Of a stretch of 64,000 bases of DNA, positions 8,317 through 15,443 are shown in pieces. A model generated the notes under the pieces. The model searched no databases and was not told where the DNA came from. It worked only from the letters and a program-made list of their open reading frames with translations. This stretch comes from Roseobacter sp. HKCCD6576-2 (lineage in GTDB: Bacteria > Pseudomonadota > Alphaproteobacteria > Rhodobacterales > Rhodobacteraceae). The translations under genes and the position numbers were made by a program. The stretch covers positions 248,001-312,000 of the forward strand of contig NZ_WVNW01000002.1 of assembly GCF_013179285.1 (NCBI RefSeq), given 5' to 3'. Numbering within the stretch: the stretch's first letter is position 1; every line of letters begins with the position of its first letter.

Positions 8317-8901
8317 ATGGCATTGGCACCCGATTGGGAGGCGGCGACTGGCCGTGTGATGGAACGAATGGCCCGTGGGCTTGCTTATTTCGGTGGCGTG
8401 CTGCTGGCGGTTTTGGCGGTGATGGTCTGTGTCTCGATCATCGGGCGGGCGCTCGATGGGTTTGGGTTGAGTCCGATCACCGGTGACTACGAGTTGGTCG
8501 AGGCAGGCTGCGCGATTGCGGTTTTCGCGTTCTTGCCTTGGTGTCAGTTAAAACGCGGCCATGTGGCGGTGGACATCGTGGTGCAGAACATGCCGCCCAG
8601 GGTTAAGGCGTTTTCCGGGCTGGTGGGGGATATTCTCCTAGCGATTGTCGCCTATGTGATCCTCTGGCGGATCTGGCTCGGCTTCGGCGAGAAGTTTCCT
8701 TATGGCTCGGACGAGCTGCGGAGCGTCTTTGGCTTCGGATCGCGACCGTTCTTCCCTGAGACGACCTATGAATTGGAGATACCAACCTGGATTCCTTACG
8801 GGCTTTCGGTGATCGGGGCGGCGCTCTTCTTCATCGTGGCACTTTATACCGTCTGGCGCTCGATCAACTGGGTAGCCGCTGGATATGAGGCTGCAGCATG
8901 A
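8317..8901 (+). CDS. dctQ: TRAP transporter small permease (DctQ family)
   Basis: This 194-residue protein has four predicted membrane segments: GLAYFGGVLLAVLAVMVCVS, the YELVEAGCAIAVFAFLPW region, the VGDILLAIVAYVILW region and IPYGLSVIGAALFFIVALYT. The motif LPWCQLKRGHVAVDIVV is the DctQ signature. It forms the membrane complex with DctM, driven by a sodium gradient in known systems. It ends with a 4-base overlap with dctM (8898-8901). It has normal family length. Confidence 0.92.
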   Translation: MALAPDWEAATGRVMERMARGLAYFGGVLLAVLAVMVCVSIIGRALDGFGLSPITGDYELVEAGCAIAVFAFLPWCQLKRGHVAVDIVVQNMPPRVKAFSGLVGDILLAIVAYVILWRIWLGFGEKFPYGSDELRSVFGFGSRPFFPETTYELEIPTWIPYGLSVIGAALFFIVALYTVWRSINWVAAGYEAAA

Positions 8902-10265
8902 CCGGTTTGGAACTGGCGATCCTCGCCTTCGCGTTGATGTTGGTGGCGATATTCCTGCGGGTGCCGATTGGCGTGGCTATGGCAGTCACGGGGTTTGTGG
9001 GCACATGGATTGTGTTGGGGCGGCCCTCCGCACCGCTCAGCCAGCTCAAATCGCTGACCTATGACACGTTTTCCAATTACAATCTGTCGATCGTGCCGCT
9101 TTTCCTGCTCATGGGGCAATTCGCGACAAAATCGGGGATGTCCGGGGCGCTGTTCCAGGCGGCCTCGGATTGGCTTGGCCACCGTAAGGGCGGCGTCGCG
9201 ATGGCCGCGGTTGGGGCTTGCGCCGGTTTCGGCGCGGTCTGCGGCTCGTCGCTCGCCACGGCCTCGACCATGGGGCAGGTGGCGCTGCCCGAGATGCGGA
9301 AGCGGGGTTATTCTGACAGCCTCAGCACCGGGGTTTTGGCCGCCGGCGGTACGCTTGGCATCCTGATCCCGCCCTCGATCATCCTGGTGATCTACGCGAT
9401 CCTGGCGCAGCAGAATATCGTGAAGATGTTTGTGGCCGCGCTCATACCCGGCATTCTTGCGGCCATTGGCTATATGCTCACCGTGGCGATCTATGTGCGG
9501 CTTCGCCCCGGGGCGGCGACCACGGCCGAGCGCGTGCCGTATGCACAGCGTCTCAAGACCATGGCCAAGATTTGGCCGGTCGTGGTGATTTTCGGCCTGG
9601 TCATGGGCGGTATCGCGGCGGACTGGAATTGGGCGCAAGACGGCGTACAGGCGCTCTTCACCCCGACCGAAGGGGCGGCCGTGGGTGCGGTGGCGACGGG
9701 TATTTATGGGCTCGCGACCGGTGGGCTGACCTGGAAAGGCTTCCTCGACTCCGTTCTCGCCACCGCGCAAGCGACCGCGATGATCTTCTTCATCGTTCTG
9801 GGCGCGCAGCTCTTCAACTCCTTCCTGGCCTTCACTCAAGCCCCGGCGCAGTTGGTGGACTGGATTACCACGCAGGGCTACGCGCCGCTTCTGATCCTCT
9901 CGATCATGCTGGTGGCTTATCTCATCTTTGGCTGCGTGATGGATTCGCTTTCGATGATCCTGCTGACCATTCCGATCTTCTTCCCGATCATCATGGCGCT
10001 GGAGTTTACCTTCTGGGGCTACACGCTCTCGCCAGAGGAGGCGGCGATCTGGTTCGGAATCTTGGCGCTGATTGTGGTTGAAGTCGGGCTGATCACGCCG
10101 CCGGTTGGGATGAACCTGTTCATCATCAACTCGATGGCCCGGGATATTCCCATCGCACGGACCTATGCCGGCGTGGCGCCGTTTGTGGCCTCTGACCTGA
10201 TCCGCGTGGTGATTTTGGTGGCCTTCCCAGGGATCACGCTGTGGCTCGTTGGGGCGATGTTCTAG
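8898..10265 (+). CDS. dctM: TRAP transporter large permease (DctM family)
   Basis: This 455-residue membrane protein has about 12 hydrophobic segments and the family hallmarks VPIGVAMAVTGF, LFLLMGQFATKSG, GAVCGSSLATASTMGQVALP, GTLGILIPPSIILVIYAI and EVGLITPPVGMNLFIIN. It is the translocating subunit that receives substrate from DctP. Its start overlaps dctQ. Shortly after its stop is a 7-bp hairpin (10281-10296) that may end the operon. Confidence 0.94.
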   Translation: MTGLELAILAFALMLVAIFLRVPIGVAMAVTGFVGTWIVLGRPSAPLSQLKSLTYDTFSNYNLSIVPLFLLMGQFATKSGMSGALFQAASDWLGHRKGGVAMAAVGACAGFGAVCGSSLATASTMGQVALPEMRKRGYSDSLSTGVLAAGGTLGILIPPSIILVIYAILAQQNIVKMFVAALIPGILAAIGYMLTVAIYVRLRPGAATTAERVPYAQRLKTMAKIWPVVVIFGLVMGGIAADWNWAQDGVQALFTPTEGAAVGAVATGIYGLATGGLTWKGFLDSVLATAQATAMIFFIVLGAQLFNSFLAFTQAPAQLVDWITTQGYAPLLILSIMLVAYLIFGCVMDSLSMILLTIPIFFPIIMALEFTFWGYTLSPEEAAIWFGILALIVVEVGLITPPVGMNLFIINSMARDIPIARTYAGVAPFVASDLIRVVILVAFPGITLWLVGAMF

Positions 10266-10280
10266 CCGGGGTGCAGTGCA

Positions 10281-10296
10281 GGAAAACACGTTTTCC
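10281..10296 (+). terminator. Short perfect hairpin after dctM
   Basis: GGAAAAC (10281-10287) pairs with GTTTTCC (10290-10296) across a 2-base loop, 15 bases after the dctM stop. The arms are the same as those of the second hairpin in the intergenic element at 52562-52605, so this may be a single-hairpin relative. There is no following T-run, so termination is a guess. Confidence 0.45.
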
Positions 10297-10422
10297 AGAC
10301 GGAGGTGGTGCGATTCTCGCCGCGCTGCTTGAAGAGGATTTCGCGAGGGCGCAATTGTCTGCGATCAAATGATCTTCGCCCGTTGACGCCGCCTGCGACC
10401 GGCGGTAGACGATCCTCTCTGG

Positions 10423-10507
10423 GCCCGAGTGGCGGAATTGGTAGACGCAGGGGATTCAAAATCCCCCGCCGCAAGGCTTGTCGGTTCGAGTCCGACCTCG
10501 GGTACCA
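10423..10507 (+). tRNA. tRNA-Leu (CAA anticodon)
   Basis: This 85-base class II tRNA has acceptor GCCCGAG pairing with CTCGGGT (10497-10503; first pair G-U). It has D-arm GGCGGAATTGGTAGACGC, anticodon stem GGGGA/TCCCC around TTCAAAA (anticodon CAA), a long variable arm (CGCCGCAAGGCTTG) and T-arm GGTTCGAGTCC. The terminal CCA is encoded (10505-10507). It reads UUG leucine codons. Confidence 0.97.
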
Positions 10508-11400
10508 GCCCAGACTTCACCAGATATATGTGACAAGCGACACCTGTCGCTCCCGGTGGCAGAGGCCGCCATTTTGCTGCGGCGGTCGGCGCGGCGGCTC
10601 GGGGATTGAGAGCCTGGAGTAGGCCGACCCAGAATGGCCACTCGGCTTGGAATCTGGTCGTCGACGACAAAACGGTGATCCGCTTCCGCGAATCGACTAT
10701 GGCGCAGACTGGTGACATGGGAGGTACTTTGGAATGGGTTCGGAGGGATTGTTTCCGCCCTATTCTTGCCCAAATTGGCCGGAGCGTTGACAAATTGTTT
10801 CCGATACCGCGACAAGCATGTGTTTCCAAAAGTGATACAATATAGTCGATTTTTACCCCCAACCCTGTGGGTATCTCTGTGAGCAAAACCAGAAGATCTG
10901 ACGAAACCTCCAATTATTACTGCGAATTCGGCAAAAACCTGCCGAGCGATGAAGATGCGGCTCGCGAAACAGTTAAGCAAGAAAATGCCAATATTCGGCA
11001 TGTTCTTGCCGCCCACTGAACACCACTTGGCCTGACCTCCGCCACTTTCCCGACAACTTTCCACTTCTTGGAACCAGTCCGACAGGCTATCCAATTCTAG
11101 CCCGACTGGGGGGCGATGTCTGTTTAGGCCACGGGGGCGGCCGCACATGACGCACGGTTTGAGTGCGGAGGGTGTGCGTTCCGCGATGTCACTATGTGTG
11201 GCATGTGGTGCATAGGTCAGAAACGGCGGCTGCCACCGCCTCTGACCATCCGTGTTTAGCACGGGGCCTCTCTTCCTCAGTCCATTTGTGTTTGCGTGCG
11301 TGCCGCCTTCTGCGCCGGCGTCGTTCGATTTGGGTTGGTACTGGATTTTCCGCCGGATGATGGCGGGCGGCATCTTGGATGTCGGCGAGAGGAGAGAACG
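10508..11400 (+). other. 893-bp intergenic region between tRNA-Leu and the RTX gene
   Basis: I see no clearly supported gene here. The stretch from about 10740 to 11020 is less GC-rich than its surroundings and holds one small candidate gene (see 10879-11019). The last 100 bases lead into the RTX gene with the ribosome binding site GAGAGGAGAG. Tract position next to a tRNA 3' end and altered base composition would fit old insertion of foreign DNA, but no integrase or repeated tRNA end was seen. Confidence 0.5.
10879..11019 (+). CDS. Possible small hydrophilic protein, unrecognised
   Basis: GTG 10879 opens a 46-codon frame beginning MSKTRRSDETSNYYCEFGKN and ending IRHVLAAH, highly charged with one cysteine. 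Another in-frame GTG lies at 10867, and an in-frame TAG lies at 10843. There is no good ribosome binding site, so the evidence is only amino-acid character. It may be a chance frame. Confidence 0.22.
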   Translation: MSKTRRSDETSNYYCEFGKNLPSDEDAARETVKQENANIRHVLAAH

Positions 11401-14400
11401 ATGGCGAACAACTTCAATGACCCGTTTGCAAGTAACTTGGTTGGCCTTTGGGATTTCCTTGATGGCAGCAAGACCAAGGATACTGGCTTGGCCGATGGGT
11501 TCGCGCAAAACGGTCACACCGAGGGTGGCGCGAGCATTTCCGGCGGCGCGTTGCACACCGATGGCCATGGCGACTTCTTCGATGTGAACAACAACACCGG
11601 GTTCGATGGAACGTCGACCTTCCCGGGCAATGATGTGCCGTTCCAGTTGGGCACAGGCACCGTCGCAGTGCAGTTCAACCAGGATCAGCATGTTGGCTCC
11701 AGCCCCGATACGCTGGTCAACCGCGGCGAATATAAGGACAAGGATAGCGAAGGGTTTTTCGAAATCCGTGTCACCGATGACGGCGAAGTTGAGGTGGTGC
11801 ACTATTCCAATGGTGCGAAACTGGAACTGTCGACGCACAAGAACTTCTTTGATCCCGGTGATGACGTCAAAGTCACCTATGCCTGGGATGAAACCTCCGG
11901 CGCGACCTTGCTGGTCGAGAATCTGAGCGAGGGGACGTCCCAAACGCTGAGCTCCACTGAGCTTGGTTTGACCATGGACATCACCGACAATGACGACGAA
12001 AGCTGGACCTTCGGGGCCCGTGAAAAGGACGATGGCGAATACGATAAGTTTTTCGATGGCTCCATCGACTATGTTGCGATCTACGACATTGATGTGATCA
12101 ACGCCTCTGGCGGCGACATGATCGTTGAAGGCACAAGTGGCGATGACCTGATCGATGTGGCCTATACCGGCGACCCCGACACGCCACCCGACATGATCGA
12201 CAATGCGGTTGTCGATGGCACCGACGACGATGTAGTGGTCGCGGGCGCGGGCAATGACACGGTCGAGGCCGGCGATGGCGATGATCTGGTTTTTGCTGGA
12301 AGCGGTGACGACAGCGTCGATGGCGGCGAGGGCAACGACACGCTGGTCGGTGATGACAACACCGGCAATCCGCTTCTCGGCGGCGGTCGCGAGAAGTTCG
12401 AATGGGATCTGGCGCCCGATCCGAATGGTCCGAGCCCGATTGAGGATGGCGATGACCTGAACGGGTTCACGCAGAACACCGGCAGTGTCGATGTGACCTT
12501 CAAGATTCTGTCCGAAAAAGGTGATGTCGAGACCGAATTTGCCGATAACAATCAGAATGTTGCGGGCATCGACAGCGATGGCGACCCGGTGGATGACAAC
12601 AGTTCGCTGTCCAGCGATCTGGAAGACAAAGGCGACAAAGCGAAGTATGAGCTCGAATTCTCTGATCCGGTCGAGAATGTGTCGTTTCGCGTCAATGACA
12701 TCGATGGCGATGGCGTGGTCAAGATCCAAGCCTTCGACGAGAATGGCGATCCGATCGAAGTCTCGCTGACGGCGGGCAACAATCTGACCTTGTCGAACAC
12801 CGATGGCGTGCCTGGTAATGATACCGCCGACAGCAATGGCGGCTATCAGAGCGACACCAGTGCGAATTACTCGATCTTGGTCGATATCCCCGGCCCAGTG
12901 TCGTCGATCATCATCACGCATAGCCAGGATGGCGGCAATGACAGCGGCATCAATGTTACGGATGTGTATTTCGACGCGGTTGGTTTTGTCGATGATGGCC
13001 CCGAAGGCAACGACACGCTGAACGGCGGCGACGGCGATGATGTGCTGATCGGCAATGGCGGCGATGACGAGCTGAATGGTGGCGACGGCGACGATGATCT
13101 CGACGGCGGCGACGGCAATGATGACCTCGACGGCGGCGATGGCGACGACACGCTGAATGGCGGCGACGGCGAAGACACGCTGGACGGCGGCGCTGGCGAT
13201 GATGTGCTTGATGGCGGCGATGGCGATGACACCATCACTGGCGGGGCGGGCAACGACACCGTCAACGACATGGATGGCGACAACTTCATCGACACATCTG
13301 ATGGAGACACCGTTTCGGCGCTGCCGGATCGCGGCTTCCCTTTTGTGCCCGGGTCCGAGGATCTGGATCCGAACAACGACAAAGATCTGGTGATCACGGG
13401 GGATGGCAACGACACCATCATCACTGGCGACGACGATGACACGGTTCACGCGGGCAATGGCGACAATGTCATTGATGTGGGTTTTGACGATGACAGCGTC
13501 ACCTCCGGCGATGGCGACGATCTGATCACGCTTGGGGAAGGCTCCGACACGGTCGATGCTGGTGCTGGCGATGACACGATCTATGGCGGTCTGGGCCCGA
13601 GCTTCCCGGATATCGTCAATATCCCGGACGACAATCCGAACGGGCCGGACGATCCAATCCTCGATAATGGCGATGACCTGATCTATGCCGGGGCGGGCGA
13701 CGACCTCGTCTATGGCGAAGACGATAACGACACCATTCATGGTGGCGAGGGCAACGATACGCTGGATGGCGGGATCGACGATGACCTGATCATGGGCGAT
13801 GAGGGTGACGACCTGATCATCGGCGGTCAGGGTGCCGATGAGATGTTCGGGGGCGACGACCGAGATACGTTCATCGTGGACCAGAATGGTCATGGTATCG
13901 GCGACGATATCGAGGGTGGCGAAGGCGGCGACGATTTCGACACGCTGGACCTGACCGGCGCCGGGCCGCTGCATGTGACCTTCGATGACTCGATCGACCC
14001 CGGCGGCACCCCGGGCGAAAGCGGCACCGTCACCTTCTTCGACGGCAACGGCTTCGCACCGGAGAACGTGACCGGCACGATGACCTTTATCGAGATCGAG
14101 AATGTCATTCCCTGCTTCACGCCGGGTGCGCGGATCGCAACCCCGAAAGGTGAAGTGCCGGTCGAGAGCTTGCGCGAAGGTGACAAGGTCATCACCCGCG
14201 ACAATGGCATCCAAGAGATCCGTTGGGTTGGCAACCGCACCCTGCAGCGCGCCGAACTGCGCGGCGCGCCTTATCTACGCCCGATCCTGATCAGAGCGGG
14301 CAGCTTGGGTGATGGCCTGCCGGAGCGCGACATGATCGTCTCGCCGCAGCATCGGATGCTGGTGGCGGGTGACGCAACGCAGCTTTACTTCGAAGAGAGC

Positions 14401-14694
14401 GAAGTTCTGGTCGCGGCCAAACACCTGGTCAATCATGGCTCGGTTCAGTGGCTCGATCCGATGCGCGCTACCTATATCCACTTCATGTTCGACCGGCACG
14501 AAGTGGTGCTGGCCGATGGCGCCTGGACGGAAAGCTTCCAGCCTGGCGATCAAACCTTGGGCGCGATGGGGAATGGTACCCGGAACGAGATCCTCGAGAT
14601 CTTCCCGGAGTTGAAAACGCCGCAAGGCCGCGACAGCTACGTCGCCGCCCGCCGCGCCCTGAAAGCGCATGAGGCGCGGCTGATCGTACGCTGA
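11401..14694 (+). CDS. RTX-repeat protein with N-terminal LamG-like and C-terminal Hint domains
   Basis: This large acidic protein of 1097 residues starts at ATG 11401 behind GAGGAGAG. Residues 15-235 look like a LamG/jelly-roll lectin-type domain (VGLWDFLDG opening, DGSIDYVAIYD close). Calcium-binding GGxGxDxLx nonapeptides occur near residues 275-320, densely at 537-625, and again at 660-835. A beta-sandwich-like region at 340-535 contains VSFRVNDIDGDGVVKI. From Cys905 comes a Hint (hedgehog/intein-type) domain: CFTPGARIATPKGEVPVESL, then IVSPQHRMLV and FDRHEVVLADGAWTESF. RTX repeats imply type I secretion, but no ABC exporter lies nearby. The C-terminal Hint domain suggests self-processing after secretion. 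The codon usage is strongly skewed to GAT/GAC and GGC because of the repeats. Confidence 0.92.
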   Translation: MANNFNDPFASNLVGLWDFLDGSKTKDTGLADGFAQNGHTEGGASISGGALHTDGHGDFFDVNNNTGFDGTSTFPGNDVPFQLGTGTVAVQFNQDQHVGSSPDTLVNRGEYKDKDSEGFFEIRVTDDGEVEVVHYSNGAKLELSTHKNFFDPGDDVKVTYAWDETSGATLLVENLSEGTSQTLSSTELGLTMDITDNDDESWTFGAREKDDGEYDKFFDGSIDYVAIYDIDVINASGGDMIVEGTSGDDLIDVAYTGDPDTPPDMIDNAVVDGTDDDVVVAGAGNDTVEAGDGDDLVFAGSGDDSVDGGEGNDTLVGDDNTGNPLLGGGREKFEWDLAPDPNGPSPIEDGDDLNGFTQNTGSVDVTFKILSEKGDVETEFADNNQNVAGIDSDGDPVDDNSSLSSDLEDKGDKAKYELEFSDPVENVSFRVNDIDGDGVVKIQAFDENGDPIEVSLTAGNNLTLSNTDGVPGNDTADSNGGYQSDTSANYSILVDIPGPVSSIIITHSQDGGNDSGINVTDVYFDAVGFVDDGPEGNDTLNGGDGDDVLIGNGGDDELNGGDGDDDLDGGDGNDDLDGGDGDDTLNGGDGEDTLDGGAGDDVLDGGDGDDTITGGAGNDTVNDMDGDNFIDTSDGDTVSALPDRGFPFVPGSEDLDPNNDKDLVITGDGNDTIITGDDDDTVHAGNGDNVIDVGFDDDSVTSGDGDDLITLGEGSDTVDAGAGDDTIYGGLGPSFPDIVNIPDDNPNGPDDPILDNGDDLIYAGAGDDLVYGEDDNDTIHGGEGNDTLDGGIDDDLIMGDEGDDLIIGGQGADEMFGGDDRDTFIVDQNGHGIGDDIEGGEGGDDFDTLDLTGAGPLHVTFDDSIDPGGTPGESGTVTFFDGNGFAPENVTGTMTFIEIENVIPCFTPGARIATPKGEVPVESLREGDKVITRDNGIQEIRWVGNRTLQRAELRGAPYLRPILIRAGSLGDGLPERDMIVSPQHRMLVAGDATQLYFEESEVLVAAKHLVNHGSVQWLDPMRATYIHFMFDRHEVVLADGAWTESFQPGDQTLGAMGNGTRNEILEIFPELKTPQGRDSYVAARRALKAHEARLIVR

Positions 14695-14753
14695 GACGCA
14701 CGAGTTATGCAGCGAGGGACAAGGGGTTTGGGGGGCGAACCTTGACCCGAGCG

Positions 14754-14788
14754 AAGGGCGGTCTGATTACAGGCCGCCCTTTTCTTTT
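14754..14788 (+). terminator. Rho-independent terminator of the RTX gene
   Basis: AAGGGCGG (14754-14761) pairs with CCGCCCTT (14774-14781) around a 12-base loop, followed by TTCTTTT. It lies 59 bases after the RTX stop. The right arm is also the last codons of the convergent MobA-like gene, so one sequence serves as 3' coding end and terminator. Confidence 0.75.
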
Positions 14789-15366
14789 GCTCGCCAGGCG
14801 GCCCAGTCTTCGGGCGTGTCCAAATCGATCAGCGCACGATCTCCTTTGAGCGGGATCAGGTGTATACGGTTGGCGTGGCGTTTGAGGAGGTCGCGGGCGC
14901 CGATATCGCCACTGAGCTTGCGGAGATCGGCGAAGAGGTCGGCGGGGAAGAGCACCGGATGCCCGGGCGTGCCGTCTTCGCTGGCGGCGCGGAGGATCGC
15001 ATCGGGAGCCTGGGCGTGGAGCGTCAACATCAGATGCAGATCATAGGCTGTGATCTCGGGCATATCGGCCAGCATGATCAGCACGGCGGGGGCTTCCAGA
15101 TCCGAGAGGCCGACACGGATTGACGCCGCCATACCTGCGCTCTCGGGGGCTTCAACGATCTCACAGTCAATCTCTGCCAGAGCCGCACGGCGCGCTGGCT
15201 GATCGGGGCCAAGCACCACCCGGGTCGGCCCGGCTTTGGTACAGCGTTTGGCCATGGTTGCCACGAGCGGCGCGCCTTGGACAGGTTCCAAGAGTTTGTC
15301 CGTGCCGCCCATGCGCGTGGCGCGACCCGCAGCGAGGAGGAGAATGAGGGGTGTGTCAGAAGAGAT
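14767..15366 (-). CDS. MobA-like nucleotidyltransferase (molybdenum cofactor cytidylyl/guanylyltransferase type)
   Basis: The protein carries the NTP-transferase opening LILLLAAGRATRMGGTDKLL, then IMLADMPEITAYDL and GHPVLFP, as in enzymes that attach CMP or GMP to molybdopterin (MocA/MobA group). The only in-frame ATG (15312) is inside the conserved nucleotide-binding loop and would remove LAAGRATR, so it cannot be the true start of a working enzyme. Upstream in frame there is no ATG, GTG or TTG. GGAGG at 15373-15377 is followed after 6 bases by ATC (15364-15366), giving 199 residues, a normal size. The start drawn here is that ATC and is tentative. The gene stands alone, convergent with the RTX gene. 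Confidence 0.75.
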   Translation of the reverse strand: MSSDTPLILLLAAGRATRMGGTDKLLEPVQGAPLVATMAKRCTKAGPTRVVLGPDQPARRAALAEIDCEIVEAPESAGMAASIRVGLSDLEAPAVLIMLADMPEITAYDLHLMLTLHAQAPDAILRAASEDGTPGHPVLFPADLFADLRKLSGDIGARDLLKRHANRIHLIPLKGDRALIDLDTPEDWAAWRAKEKGGL

Positions 15367-15443
15367 TTTAGGCCTCCGGCGGGGATATTTCTGAAGCAGA
15401 GAAGGGCGCGGATTAAGGAGTCCACTCGTTTTCCAGGCCCATT

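Noticed and set aside
8844-10289. 481-codon minus-strand frame across dctM
   Set aside because: Antisense to a full TRAP permease; histidine- and arginine-rich shadow sequence.
13011-13900. Short tandem repeats that resemble a CRISPR or minisatellite
   Set aside because: The period is 27 bases, all in frame, and encodes GGxGxDxLx calcium-binding nonapeptides. There are no variable spacers or constant repeats.
10456-14214. 1252-codon open frame on the minus strand across the RTX gene
   Set aside because: It is a shadow created by the GAT/GAC and GGC-rich repeats of the RTX gene. It is rich in repeated VIAVAA-like stretches, runs through the tRNA region and has no ribosome binding site.
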